From Apostichopus japonicus (taxonomy: Eukaryota; Echinodermata; Holothuroidea; Aspidochirotida; Stichopodidae), in the NCBI RefSeq assembly GCF_037975245.1, contig NC_092583.1, positions 5,925,264 through 5,989,263 on the forward strand: DNA of 64,000 nt, read 5' to 3'. Below, piece by piece: positions 41,701 through 56,137 of this stretch (positions within the stretch are counted from its first letter, which is position 1; the number at the start of each line of letters is the position of its first letter). The notes under the pieces are model-generated. The model was not told the DNA's origin. It saw only the letters and a list, made by a program, of their open reading frames with translations, and ran no database searches. A program made the position numbers and the translations under genes.

Positions 41701-43240
41701 TGCGTTGCCGATCAATCGAATGTGCCGTAACGATGAATCGAATGTGCGTTGCCGATAAATCGATTGTGCGGTGCCGTTAAATCGAATGTGCGGTGCCGAT
41801 TAATTGAATGTGCTTTGCCGTGAAAAAGCTTATGTGCGGTACCGATAAATCGAATGTGCGGTATCGATCAATCGAATGTGCGGTACCGATAAATCGAATG
41901 TGCGTTGCCGATAAATAGAATGTGCGTTCCCGATCAATCGAATGTGCGGTACCGATAAAACGAATGTGCGTTGCCGATCAATCTATTTTGCGGTACCGAT
42001 AAATCGAATGTGCGGTCCCGATCAATCGAATGTGCGGTATCGATCATTCGATTATGCGGTACCGATAAATCGAATGTGCGGTCCCGATCAATCGAATGTG
42101 CGGTACCGATAAATCGGATGTACGTCGCCGAAAAATCGAATGTGCGGTACCGATCAATCTAATGTGCGATACCGATCAATCGAATGTGCGGTACCGATAA
42201 ATGGACTGTACGGTGCCTATTAATCGAATGTGTCCTATGTCGATCAATAGAATGTGCGGTACCGATGAATCCAATTTGCGGTATCGATCAATCGAATGTG
42301 TGGTACCGATAAATCGAATGTGCGTTGCCTATGAATCGAATGTGCGGTACCGATCAATCGAATGTGCTGTAATGATCAATCGAATGTGCTGTTCCAATAA
42401 ATCGACTGTGCGGTACCGAAAAATCGAATGTGCGGTACCGATCAATCGAATGTGAGTTGCCGATAAATCGAATGTGCGGTACCGATCAATCGAATGTGCA
42501 TTGCCGATAAATCGAATGTGCGGTACCGATCAATCGAATGTGCGGTACCGATCAATCGAATGTGTGTTGCCGATCAATCGAATGTGCGAAACCGATCAAT
42601 CGAATATGCAGTGCCGATCAATCGAACGTGCGGTACCGATCAATCGAATGTGCGGTACCGATTAATGGACTGTACGGTGCCTATTAATCGAATGTGTCCT
42701 ATGTCGATGAATAGAATGTGCGGTACCGATTAATCGAATGTGCGGTATCGGTCAATCGATTGTTCGGTTCCGATAAATCGAATGTGCGGTCCCTATTAAT
42801 CGAATGTGCGGTACCGATAAATCGAATGTACGTTGCCGATAAATCGAATGTGGTACCGATCAATCTAATGTGCGTTGCCTATGAATCTATGAATCGAATG
42901 TGCGGTACCGACCAATCGACTGTACGGTGCCGATTAATGGAATGTGTCCGATGTCGATCAATAGAATGTGTGGTACCGATCAATCGAATGTGCGTGCCGA
43001 TCAATCGAATGTGCGGTACCGATGAATCGAATGTGCGTTGCCGATCAATCGAATGTACGAAACCGATTAATCGAATATGCGTTGCCGATCAATCGAATGT
43101 GCGGTCCCGATCTATCGAATGTGCGGTACCGATCAATCGAATGTGCGGAACCGATCAATAGAATATGCGGAACCGATAAATCGAATGTGCGGTGTATTTA
43201 AATAGAATATGTGGTACCGATCAATCGAATGTGCGGTACC
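38540..43240 (+). repeat. HOR-H copy 1 (second at 48584-52843)
   Basis: This block of about 4.7 kb recurs at a shift of 10044 bp to about 39.1 kb, then 9602 bp. The 442-bp difference is one tandem unit (39113-39554) present here and absent there. HindIII-type longer monomers at 39178, 39620, 40193, 40988 and 41826 mark internal units of 442, 573, 795 and 838 bp. The last three spacings are identical in copy 2. Confidence 0.83.
39113..40127 (+). repeat. 442-bp and 573-bp tandem units
   Basis: Both units start at ATCAATTGTGCGTTGCC (39113 and 39555) and carry one GTGAAAAAGCTT longer monomer each. The second unit is 131 bp longer. It gains a 21-bp monomer CGTACCGATCAATCT near 39895 and a tail with GATAGATCG and GGTTCCAATAAATCG. 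The next unit starts near 40128. Confidence 0.72.
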
Positions 43241-44284
43241 GATCAATCGAATGTGCGTTCCCGATCAATCGAATGTGCGGTACCGATCAATCGAATGTGC
43301 GGTGTATTTAAATAGCATATGTGGTACCGATCAATCGAATGTGCGTTCCCGATCAATCGAATGTACGGTACCGATAAATAGAATGTGCAGTGTATTTAAA
43401 TAGAATATGTGGTACCGATCAATCGAATGTGCGGTACCGATCAATCGAATGTGCGGTACCGATAAATCGAATGTGCGGTACATTTAAATAGAATGTGCGG
43501 TACCGATCAATCGAATGTGCGGTCCCGATCAAACGAATGTGCGGTACCGATAAATCGAATGTGCAGTGTATTTAAATAGAATATGTGGTACCGATCAATC
43601 GAATGTGCGGTACCGATCAATCGAATGTGCGGTACCGATAAATCGAATGTGCGGTACATTTAAATAGAATGTGCGGTCCCGATCAAACGAATGTGCGTCG
43701 CCGATAAATCGAATGTGCGGTACCGATAAATGGACTGTACGGTGCCTATTAATCGAATGTGTCCGATGTCGATCAATAGAATGTGCGGTACCGATTAATC
43801 GAATGTGCGGTATCGATCAATCGATTGTGCGGTTCCGATAAATCGAATATGCGGTCCCTATCAATCGAATGTGAGGTACCGATAAATCAAATGTGCGTTA
43901 CCGATCAATCGAATGTGCGGTACCAGTAAATCGAATGTGCGGTTCATTTACATGGAATGTGCAGTGCCGATAGATCGAATGTGCGGTACCGATCGATAGA
44001 TTGTGCGGTATCGATCAATCGATTGTGCGGTACCGATAAATCAAATGTGCGGAACCGATCAATCGAATGTGCGGTACCGATAAATCGAATGTTCGTTGCC
44101 TATTAATCGAATGTGTCTGTTGTCTATCAATCGAATGTGTGGTACCGATGAATTGAATGTGCGTTGCCGATCAATCGAATGTGCCGTAACGATGAATCGA
44201 ATGTGCGTTGCCGATAAATCGATTGTGCGGTGCCGTTAAATCGAATGTGCGGTGCCGATTAATTGAATGTGCTTTGCCGTGAAA
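41826..44284 (+). repeat. HOR-I copy 1 (2459 bp between HindIII sites)
   Basis: The unit runs between the HindIII sites at 41826 and 44285 and repeats twice more in tandem. It includes GATCAATCTATTTTGCGG, GATCATTCGATTATGCGG, ATCGGATGTACGTCGCCG, TGTAATGATC and an 8-bp internal duplication TATGAATCTATGAATC at 42880-42895. It overlaps the right part of HOR-H copy 1, so this DNA belongs to two layers of duplication. Confidence 0.8.
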
Positions 44285-46208
44285 AAGCTTATGTGCGGTA
44301 CCGATAAATCGAATGTGCGGTATCGATCAATCGAATGTGCGGTACCGATAAATCGAATGTGCGTTGCCGATAAATAGAATGTGCGTTCCCGATCAATCGA
44401 ATGTGCGGTACCGATAAAACGAATGTGCGTTGCCGATCAATCTATTTTGCGGTACCGATAAATCGAATGTGCGGTCCCGATCAATCGAATGTGCGGTATC
44501 GATCATTCGATTATGCGGTACCGATAAATCGAATGTGCGGTCCCGATCAATCGAATGTGCGGTACCGATAAATCGGATGTACGTCGCCGAAAAATCGAAT
44601 GTGCGGTACCGATCAATCTAATGTGCGATACCGATCAATCGAATGTGCGGTACCGATAAATGGACTGTACGGTGCCTATTAATCGAATGTGTCCTATGTC
44701 GATCAATAGAATGTGCGGTACCGATGAATCCAATTTGCGGTATCGATCAATCGAATGTGTGGTACCGATAAATCGAATGTGCGTTGCCTATGAATCGAAT
44801 GTGCGGTACCGATCAATCGAATGTGCTGTAATGATCAATCGAATGTGCTGTTCCAATAAATCGACTGTGCGGTACCGAAAAATCGAATGTGCGGTACCGA
44901 TCAATCGAATGTGAGTTGCCGATAAATCGAATGTGCGGTACCGATCAATCGAATGTGCATTGCCGATAAATCGAATGTGCGGTACCGATCAATCGAATGT
45001 GCGGTACCGATCAATCGAATGTGTGTTGCCGATCAATCGAATGTGCGAAACCGATCAATCGAATATGCAGTGCCGATCAATCGAATGTGCGGTACCGATC
45101 AATCGAATGTGCGGTACCGATTAATGGACTGTACGGTGCCTATTAATCGAATGTGTCCTATGTCGATGAATAGAATGTGCGTTCCCGATCAATCGAATGT
45201 GCGGTACCGATCAATCGAATGTGCGGTGTATTTAAATAGCATATGTGGTACCGATCAATCGAATGTGCGTTCCCGATCAATCGAATGTACGGTACCGATA
45301 AATAGAATGTGCAGTGTATTTAAATAGAATATGTGGTACCGATCAATCGAATGTGCGGTACCGATCAATCGAATGTGCGGTACCGATAAATCGAATGTGC
45401 GGTACATTTAAATAGAATGTGCGGTACCGATCAATCGAATGTGCGGTCCCGATCAAACGAATGTGCGGTACCGATAAATCGAATGTGCAGTGTATTTAAA
45501 TAGAATATGTGGTACCGATCAATCGAATGTGCGGTACCGATCAATCGAATGTGCGGTACCGATAAATCGAATGTGCGGTACATTTAAATAGAATGTGCGG
45601 TCCCGATCAAACGAATGTGCGTCGCCGATAAATCGAATGTGCGGTACCGATAAATGGACTGTACGGTGCCTATTAATCGAATGTGTCCGATGTCGATCAA
45701 TAGAATGTGCGGTACCGATTAATCGAATGTGCGGTATCGATCAATCGATTGTGCGGTTCCGATAAATCGAATATGCGGTCCCTATCAATCGAATGTGAGG
45801 TACCGATAAATCAAATGTGCGTTACCGATCAATCGAATGTGCGGTACCAGTAAATCGAATGTGCGGTTCATTTACATGGAATGTGCAGTGCCGATAGATC
45901 GAATGTGCGGTACCGATCGATAGATTGTGCGGTATCGATCAATCGATTGTGCGGTACCGATAAATCAAATGTGCGGAACCGATCAATCGAATGTGCGGTA
46001 CCGATAAATCGAATGTTCGTTGCCTATTAATCGAATGTGTCTGTTGTCTATCAATCGAATGTGTGGTACCGATGAATTGAATGTGCGTTGCCGATCAATC
46101 GAATGTGCCGTAACGATGAATCGAATGTGCGTTGCCGATAAATCGATTGTGCGGTGCCGTTAAATCGAATGTGCGGTGCCGATTAATTGAATGTGCTTTG
46201 CCGTGAAA
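44285..46208 (+). repeat. HOR-I copy 2 (1924 bp)
   Basis: It matches copy 1 but lacks 535 bp corresponding to about 42720-43254: after CGATGAATAGAATGTGCG it passes directly to TTCCCGATC. The lost segment holds the TATGAATC duplication and the 20-bp monomer. 535 is not a multiple of 22 because the lost stretch contains monomers of other lengths. The CATATGTGG mark at 45240 is shared with copies 1 and 3. Confidence 0.82.
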
Positions 46209-48583
46209 AAGCTTATGTGCGGTACCGATAAATCGAATGTGCGGTATCGATCAATCGAATGTGCGGTACCGATAAATCAAATGTGCGTTGCCGATAAATA
46301 GAATGTGCGTTCCCGATCAATCGAATGTGCGGTACCGATAAAACGAATGTGCGTTGCCGATCAATCTATTTTGCGGTACCGATAAATCGAATGTGCGGTC
46401 CCGATCAATCGAATGTGCGGTATCGATCATTCGATTATGCGGTACCGATAAATCGAATGTGCGGTCCCGATCAATCGAATGTGCGGTACCGATAAATCGG
46501 ATGTACGTCGCCGAAAAATCGAATGTGCGGTACCGATCAATCTAATGTGCGATACCGATCAATCGAATGTGCGGTACCGATAAATGGACTGTACGGTGCC
46601 TATTAATCGAATGTGTCCTATGTCGATCAATAGAATGTGCGGTACCGATGAATCCAATTTGCGGTATCGATCAATCGAATGTGTGGTACCGATAAATCGA
46701 ATGTGCGTTGCCTATGAATCGAATGTGCGGTACCGATCAATCGAATGTGCTGTAATGATCAATCGAATGTGCTGTTCCAATAAATCGACTGTGCGGTACC
46801 GAAAAATCGAATGTGCGGTACCGATCAATCGAATGTGAGTTGCCGATAAATCGAATGTGCGGTACCGATCAATCGAATGTGCATTGCCGATAAATCGAAT
46901 GTGCGGTACCGATCAATCGAATGTGCGGTACCGATCAATCGAATGTGTGTTGCCGATCAATCGAATGTGCGAAACCGATCAATCGAATATGCAGTGCCGA
47001 TCAATCGAATGTGCGGTACCGATCAATCGAATGTGCGGTACCGATTAATGGACTGTACGGTGCCTATTAATCGAATGTGTCCTATGTCGATGAATAGAAT
47101 GTGCGGTACCGATTAATCGAATGTGCGGTATCGGTCAATCGATTGTTCGGTTCCGATAAATCGAATGTGCGGTCCCTATTAATCGAATGTGCGGTACCGA
47201 TAAATCGAATGTACGTTGCCGATAAATCGAATGTGGTACCGATCAATCTAATGTGCGTTGCCTATGAATCTATGAATCGAATGTGCGGTACCGACCAATC
47301 GACTGTACGGTGCCGATTAATGGAATGTGTCCGATGTCGATCAATAGAATGTGTGGTACCGATCAATCGAATGTGCGTGCCGATCAATCGAATGTGCGGT
47401 ACCGATGAATCGAATGTGCGTTGCCGATCAATCGAATGTACGAAACCGATTAATCGAATATGCGTTGCCGATCAATCGAATGTGCGGTCCCGATCAATCG
47501 AATGTGCGGTACCGATCAATCGAATGTGCGGAACCGATCAATAGAATATGCGGAACCGATAAATCGAATGTGCGGTGTATTTAAATAGAATATGTGGTAC
47601 CGATCAATCGAATGTGCGGTACCGATGAATCGAATGTGCGGAACCGATCAATCGAATGTGCGGTACCGATCAATCGAATGTGCGGTGTATTTAAATAGCA
47701 TATGTGGTACCGATCAATCGAATGTGCGTTCCCGATCAATCGAATGTACGGTACCGATAAATAGAATGTGCAGTGTATTTAAATAGAATATGTGGTACCG
47801 ATCAATCGAATGTGCGGTACCGATCAATCGAATGTGCGGTACCGATAAATCGAATGTGCGGTACATTTAAATAGAATGTGCGGTACCGATCAATCGAATG
47901 TGCGGTCCCGATCAAACGAATGTGCGGTACCGATAAATCGAATGTGCAGTGTATTTAAATAGAATATGTGGTACCGATCAATCGAATGTGCGGTACCGAT
48001 CAATCGAATGTGCGGTACCGATAAATCGAATGTGCGGTACATTTAAATAGAATGTGCGGTCCCGATCAAACGAATGTGCGTCGCCGATAAATCGAATGTG
48101 CGGTACCGATAAATGGACTGTACGGTGCCTATTAATCGAATGTGTCCGATGTCGATCAATAGAATGTGCGGTACCGATTAATCGAATGTGCGGTATCGAT
48201 CAATCGATTGTGCGGTTCCGATAAATCGAATATGCGGTCCCTATCAATCGAATGTGAGGTACCGATAAATCAAATGTGCGTTACCGATCAATCGAATGTG
48301 CGGTACCAGTAAATCGAATGTGCGGTTCATTTACATGGAATGTGCAGTGCCGATAGATCGAATGTGCGGTACCGATCGATAGATTGTGCGGTATCGATCA
48401 ATCGATTGTGCGGTACCGATAAATCAAATGTGCGGAACCGATCAATCGAATGTGCGGTACCGATAAATCGATTGTACGGTGCCGATTAATCGAATGTGTC
48501 CGATGTACATCAATCGAATGTGTGGTACCGATCAATCGAATGTGCGGTACCGATCAATCGAATGTGCGGTACCGATAAATCGA
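46209..48583 (+). repeat. HOR-I copy 3 and tail
   Basis: It follows copy 1 including the 535-bp part missing from copy 2, with TATGAATCTATGAATC at 47263-47278 and CATATG at 47699. From about 48.46 kb it reads GATTGTACGGTGCCGATT and a doubled GTGTCCG plus TACATC word (about 48496 and 48606), then joins HOR-H copy 2. The tail to 48.45 kb resembles 37.9-38.45 kb. Confidence 0.76.
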
Positions 48584-51500
48584 TTGTACGGTGCCGATTA
48601 ATCGAATGTGTCCGATGTACATCAATCGAATGTGTGGTACCGATCAATCGAATGTGCGGTACCGATCAATCGAATGTGCGGTACCGATAAATCGAATGTG
48701 CGGTACCGATGAATCGAATGTGCGGTACCGATGAATCGAATGTGCGGTACCGATCAATCGAATGTGCGTCACCGATCAATCGAATGTGCGGTACCGATCA
48801 ATCGAATGTGCGGTCCCGATCAAACGAATGTGCGGTACCGATAAATCGAATGTGCAGTGTATTTAAATAGAATATGTGGTACCGATCAATCGAATGTGCG
48901 GTACCGATAAATCGAATGTGCGGTACATTTAAATAGAATGTGCGGTCCCGATGAAACGAATGTGCGTCGCCGGTAAATCGAATGTGCGGTACCGATAAAT
49001 GGACTGTACGGTGCCTATTAATCGAATGTGTCCTATGTCGATCAATAGAATGTGCGGTACCGATTAATCGAATGTGCGGTATCGATCAATCGATTGTGCG
49101 GTTCCAATAAATTGAATATGCGGTCCCTATCAATCGAATGTGCGGTACCGATAAATCAATTGTGCGTTGCCGATAAATCGAATGTACGGTACCGATCAAT
49201 CTAATGTGCGTTGCCGTGAAAAAGCTTATGTGCGGTACCGATAAATCGAATGTGCGGTACCGATCAATCAAATGTGCGGTACCGATAAATCGAATGTGCG
49301 TTGCCGATAAATAGAATGTGCGTTCCCGATCAATCGAATGTGCCCTACCGATAAAACGAATGTGCGTTGCCGATCAATCGAATGTGCGGTACCGATAAAT
49401 CGAATGTGCGGTCCCGATCAATCGAATGTGCGGTACCAATAAATCGAATGTGCGTTGCCGATCAATCGAATGTGCGGTACCGATCAATCTAATGTGCGTA
49501 CCGATCAATCGAATGTGCTTTGCCGGTAAATAGAATGTGCGTTACCGATCAATCGAATGTGCGGTGCCAATTAATAGAATGTGCGGTTCATTTAAATGGA
49601 ATATGCGGTGCCGATAGATCGAATGTGCGGTACCGATCAATAGATTGTGCGGTATCGATCAATCGATTGTGCGGTTCCAATAAATCGAATATGCGGTCCC
49701 TATCAATCGAATGTGCGGTACCGATAAATCAATTGTGCGTTGCCGATAAATCGAATGTACGGTACCGATCAATCTAATGTGCGTTGCCGTGAAAAAGCTT
49801 ATGTGCGGTACCGATAAATCGAATGTGCGGTACCGATCAATCAAATGTGCGGTACCGATAAATCGAATGTGCGTTGCCGATAAATAGAATGTGCGTTCCC
49901 GATCAATCGAATGTGCGGTACCGACAAAACGAATGTGCGTTGCCGATCAATCGAATGTGCGGTACCGATAAATCGAATGTGCGGTCCCGATCAATCGAAT
50001 GTGCGGTACCAATAAATCGAATGTGCGTTGCCGATCAATCGAATGTGCGGTACCGATCAATCTAATGTGCGTACCGATCAATCGAATGTGCTTTGCCGGT
50101 AAATAGAATGTGCGTTACCGATCAATCGAATGTGCGGTACCGATCAATCTAATGTGCGGTACCGATCAATCGAATGTGCGGTCACGATCAAACGAATGTG
50201 CGGTACCGATAAATCGAATGTGCAGTGTATTTAAATAGAATATGTGGTACCGATCAATCGAATGTGCGGTACCAATCAATCGAATGTGCGGTACCGATAA
50301 ATCGAATGTGCGGTACATTTAAATAGAATGTGCGGTCCCGATCAAACGAATGTGCGTCGCCGATAAATCGAATGTGCAGTACCGATAAATGGACTGTACG
50401 GTGCCTATTAATCGAATGTGTCCTATGTCGATGAATAGAATGTGCGGTACCGATTAATCGAATGTGCGGTATCGATCAATCGATTGTGCGGTTCCGATAA
50501 ATCGAATATGCGGTCCCTATCAATCGAATGTGCGGTACCGATAAATCGAATGTGCGGTACCGATCAATCTAATGTGCGTTGCCGTGAAAAAGCTTATGTG
50601 CGGTACCGATAAATCGAATGTGCGGTACCGATCAATCAAATGTGCGGTACCGATAAATCGAATGTGCTTTGCCGATAAATAGAATGTGCGTTCCCGATCA
50701 ATCGAATGTGCGGTACCGATAAAACGAATGTGCGTTGCCGATCAACCGATTGTGCGGTACCGATAAATCGAATGTGCGGTCCCGATCAATCGAATGTGCG
50801 GTACCAATAAATCGAATGTGCGTTGCCGATCAATCGAATGTGCGGTACCGATCAATCTAATGTGCGTACCGATCAATCGAATGTGCTTTGCCGGTAAATA
50901 GAATGTGCGTTACCGATCAATCGAATGTGCGGTGCCAATAAATCGAATGTGCGGTTCATTTAAATGGAATATGCGGTGCCGATAGATCGAATGTGCGGTA
51001 CCGATCAATAGATTGTGCGGTATCGATCAATCGATTGTGCGGTACCGATAAATCGAATTTTCGTTGCCTATTAATAGATTATGCTTTACCGATCAATCGA
51101 ATGTGCGGTACCGATAAATCGAATGTGCGGTTCCGATCAATCGAATGTGTGGTTCCGATCAATCGAATGTGTGGTACCGATCAATCTAATGTGCGTTGCC
51201 TATGAATCGAATGTGCGGTACCGATAAATCGACTGTAGGTGCCTATTAATCGAATGTGTCTGTTGTCTATCAATCGAATGTGTGGTACCGATGAATTGAA
51301 TGTGCGTTGCCGATCAATCGAATGTGCCGTAACGATGAATCGAATGTGCGTTGCCGATAAATCGATTGTGCGGTGCCGTTAAATCGAATGTGCGGTGCCG
51401 ATTAATTGAATGTGCTTTGCCGTGAAAAAGCTTATGTGCGGTACCGATAAATCGAATGTGCGGTATCGATCAATCGAATGTGCGGTACCGATAAATCGAA

Positions 51501-52843
51501 TGTGCGTTGCCGATAAATAGAATGTGCGTTCCCGATCAATCGAATGTGCGGTACCGATAAAACGAATGTGCGTTGCCGATCAATCTATTTTGCGGTACCG
51601 ATAAATCGAATGTGCGGTCCCGATCAATCGAATGTGCGGTATCGATCATTCGATTATGCGGTACCGATAAATCGAATGTGCGGTCCCGATCAATCGAATG
51701 TGCGGTACCGATAAATCGGATGTACGTCGCCGAAAAATCGAATGTGCGGTACCGATCAATCTAATGTGCGATACCGATCAATCGAATGTGCGGTACCGAT
51801 AAATGGACTGTACGGTGCCTATTAATCGAATGTGTCCTATGTCGATCAATAGAATGTGCGGTACCGATGAATCCAATTTGCGGTATCGATCAATCGAATG
51901 TGTGGTACCGATAAATCGAATGTGCGTTGCCTATGAATCGAATGTGCGGTACCGATCAATCGAATGTGCTGTAATGATCAATCGAATGTGCTGTTCCAAA
52001 AAAATCGACTGTGCGGTACCGAAAAATCGAATGTGCGGTACCGATCAATCGAATGTGAGTTGCCGATAAATCGAATGTGCGGTACCGATCAATCGAATGT
52101 GCATTGCCGATAAATCGAATGTGCGGTACCGATCAATCGAATGTGCGGTACCGATCAATCGAATGTGTGTTGCCGATCAATCGAATGTGCGAAACCGATC
52201 AATCGAATATGCGTTGCCGATCAATCGAATGTGCGGTACCGATCAATCGAATGTGCGGTACCGATTAATGGACTGTACGGTGCCTATTAATCGAATGTGT
52301 CCTATGTCGATGAATAGAATGTGCGGTACCGATTAATCGAATGTGCGGTATCGGTCAATCGATTGTTCGGTTCCGATAAATCGAATGTGCGGTCCCTATT
52401 AATCGAATGTGCGGTACCGATAAATCGAATGTACGTTGCCGATAAATCGAATGTGGTACCGATCAATCTAATGTGCGTTGCCTATGAATCTATGAATCGA
52501 ATGTGCGGTACCGACCAATCGACTGTACGGTGCCGATTAATGGAATGTGTCCGATGTCGATCAATAGAATGTGTGGTACCGATCAATCGAATGTGCGTGC
52601 CGATCAATCGAATGTGCGGTACCGATGAATCGAATGTGCGTTGCCGATCAATCGAATGTACGAAACCGATTAATCGAATATGCGTTGCCGATCAATCGAA
52701 TGTGCGGTCCCGATCAATCGAATGTGCGGTACCGATCAATCGAATGTGCGGAACCGATCAATAGAATATGCGGAACCGATAAATCGAATGTGCGGTGTAT
52801 TTAAATAGAATATGTGGTACCGATCAATCGAATGTGCGGTACC
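48584..52843 (+). repeat. HOR-H copy 2
   Basis: This is a near-identical copy of 38540-43240. HindIII sites at 49222, 49795, 50590 and 51428 repeat the 573/795/838 spacing. A private 1-bp insertion gives CCAAAAAAATCG near 52000 and changes the shift from 9602 to 9603. Other visible differences include GTGCCCTACC near 49342 and CGACAAAACG near 49922. Confidence 0.83.
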
Positions 52844-53445
52844 GATGAATCGAATGTGCGTTCCCGATCAATCGAATGTGCGGTACCGATAAATAGAATG
52901 TGCAGTGTATTTAAATAGAATATGTGGTACCGATCAATCGAATGTGCGGTACCGATCAATCGAAAGTGCGGTATCGATCAACCTAATGTGCGTACCGATC
53001 AATCGAATGTGCTTTGTCGGTAAATAGAATGTGCGTTGCCGATCAATCGAATGTGCGGTACCAATAAATCGAATGTGCGGTTCATTTAAATGGAATATGC
53101 GGTGCCGATAGATCGAATATGCGGTACCGATCAATAGATTGTGCCATATCGATCAATCGATTGTGCGGTACCGATAAATCGAATTTTCGTTGCCTATTAA
53201 TAGATTATGCTTTACCGATCAATCGAATGTGCGGTACCGATAAATCGAATTTTCGTTGCCTATTAATAGATTATGCTTTACCGATCAATCGAATGTGCGG
53301 TACCGATAAATCGATTGTACGGTGCCGATTAATAGAATGTGTCCGATGCACATCAAACGAATGTGTGGTACCGATCAATCGAATGTGCGGTACCGATCAA
53401 TCGAATGTGCGTTGCCGATAAATAGAATGTGCGGTACCGATCAAT
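52844..53445 (+). repeat. Link segment, repeated at the window end
   Basis: From about 52973 this matches 63519 onward (shift 10546) up to the end of the window, including GATCAACCTAATGTGCG, TGCCATATCGATC and a doubled 66-bp word GAATTTTCGTTGCCTATT at about 53180 and 53246. The word ending TGTCCGATGCACATC is shared only by these two places. Confidence 0.78.
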
Positions 53446-56137
53446 CGAATGTGCGGTACCGATCAATCGAATGTGCGGTACCGATCAATCGAATGTGCGT
53501 TCCCGATCAATCGAATGTGCGGTACCGATCAATCGAATGTCGGTGTATTTAAATAGAATATGTGGTACCGATCAATCGAATGTGCGGTACCGATTAACAG
53601 AATGTGCGGTATTTGATCAATCGATTGTGCGGTACCGATCAATCGAATGTGCGGTATCGATCATTCGATTGTGCGGTACCGATAAATCGAATGTGCGGTC
53701 CCGATCAATCGAATGTGCGGTACCGATAAATCGGATGTGCGTCGCCGAAAAATCGAATGTGCGGTACCGATCAATCTAATGTGCGATACCGATCAATCGA
53801 ATGTGCGGTACCGATAAATGGACTGTACGGTGCCTATTAATCGAATGTGTCCTATGTCGATCAATAGAATGTGCGGTACCGATGAATCCAATTTGCGGTA
53901 TCGATCAATCGAATGTGTTGTACCGATAAATCGAATGTGCGTTGCCTATGAATCGAATGTGCGGTACCGATCAATCGAATGTGCTGTACCGATCAATCGA
54001 ATGTGCGGTTCTAATAAATCGAATGTGCGGTACCGAAAAATCGAATGTGCGGTACCGATCAATCGAATGTGAGTTGCCGATAAATCGAATGTGAGTTGCC
54101 GATCAATCGAATGTGCGGTACCGATCAATCGAATGTGCATTGCCGATAAATCGAATGTGCGGTACCGATCAATCGAATGTGTGTTGCCGATCAATCGAAT
54201 GTGCGAAACCGATCAATCGAATATGCGTTGCCGATCAATCGAATGTGCGGTACCGATCAATCGAATGTGCGGTACCGATTAATGGACTGTACGGTGCCTA
54301 TTAATCGAATGTGTCCTATGTCGATCAATAGAATGTGCGGTACCGATTAATCGAATGTGCGGTATCGGTCAATCGATTGTGCGGTTCCGATAAATCGAAT
54401 GTGCGGTCCCTATTAATCGAATGTGCGGTACCGATAAATCGAATGTACGTTGCCGTTAAATCGAATGTACGGTACCGATCAATCTAATGTGCGTTGCCTA
54501 TGAATCGAATGTGCGGTACCGAACAATCGACTGTACGGTGCCGATTAATGGAATGTGTCCGATTTCGATCATCAGAATGTGTGGTACCGATGAATCGAAT
54601 GTGCGTTGCCGATCAATCGAATGTACGAAACCGCTTAATCGAATATGCGTTGCCGATCAATCGAATGTGCGGTCCCGATCAATCGAATGTGCGGTACCGA
54701 TCAATCGAATGTGCGGAACCGATCAATCGAATATGCGGAACCGATCAATCGAATGTGCGGTGTATTTAAATAGAATATGTGGTACCGATCAATCGATTGT
54801 GCGGTACCGATCAATCGAATGTGCGTTCCCGATCAATCGAATGTGCGGTACCGATAAATCGAATGTGCAGTGTATTTAAATAGAATATGTGGTACCGATC
54901 AATCGAATGTGCGGTACCGATCAATCGAATGTGCGTTGCCGATCAATCGAATGTGTGGTACCGATAAATCGAATGTGCGTTGCCTATGAATCGAATGTGC
55001 GGTACCGATCAATCGAATGTGCTGTACCGATCAATCGAATGTGCGGTGCCAATAAATCGAATGTGCGGTTCATTTAAATGGAATATGCGGTGCCGATAGA
55101 TCGAATGTGCGGTACCGATAAATAGATTGTGCGGTATCGATCAATCGATTGTGCGTTACCGATAAATCAAATGTGCGGAACCGATCAATCGAATGTGCGG
55201 TACCGATAAATCGAATGTTCGTTGGCTATTAATAGATGATGCTTTACCGATCAATTGAATGTGCGGTACCTATAAATCGAATGTGCGGTTCCGATCAATC
55301 GAATGTGTGGTTCCGATCAATCGAATGTGTGGTACCGATAAATCGAATGTGCGTTGCCGATAAATCGAATGTGCGGTACCGATCTATCTAATGTGCGGTA
55401 TCGATCAATCGATTGTGCGTTACCGATAAATCGAATGTGTGTTCTCGATCAATCGAATGTGCGTGACCGATAAATCGAATGTGCTTTGCCGATAAATCGA
55501 ATGTGCGGTACCGATCAATCGAATGTGCGTTGCCTATAAATCGGATGTGCGGTACCGACCAATCTAATGTGCGGTACCGATCAATCTAATGTGCGTTCCC
55601 GATCAATCGAATGTGCGGTACCGATAAATCGAATGTGCGCTACCGTGAAATCGAATGTGCGGTACCGATCAATCGAATGTGCGGTACCAATTAATCGATT
55701 GTGCTGTACCGATCAATCGATTGTGCAGTACCGATCAATCGAATGTGCGGTACCGTTAAATCGAATTTGCGTTGCCGATAAATCGATTATTCTTTACCGA
55801 TCAATCGAATGTGCGATACCGATAACTTGATTGTGCGGTACCTATTAATCGAATGTGTCCGATGTGAATCAATCGAATGTGCGTTGCCGATCAATCGAAT
55901 GTGCGGTACCGATAAATCGAATGTGCGTTGCCTATAAATCGAATGTGCGGTACCGATCAATCGAATGTTGGGTACCGATAAATCGAATATGCGGTACCGA
56001 TAAATCGAATGTGCGGTATCGATCAATCGATTGTGCGTTGTCGATAAAGCGAATGTGCGTTACCAATTAATCGAATGTGCGTTTCCGATCAATCGAATGT
56101 GCGGTACCGATAAATCAAATGTGCGGTACACTTAAAT
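53446..56137 (+). repeat. HOR-J copy 1 (2692 bp)
   Basis: This tandem unit is followed directly by its copy. Markers are a 21-bp monomer AATGTCGGTGTATTTAAATAG, CGGTATTTGATC with one extra base, GTACGAAACCGCTTAATCG, GATGATGCTTTACC and GATAACTTGATTG. Within 54061-54180 it has gained one monomer (a second GTGAGTTGCC) and lost another relative to copy 2, so total length is unchanged. Confidence 0.87.
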
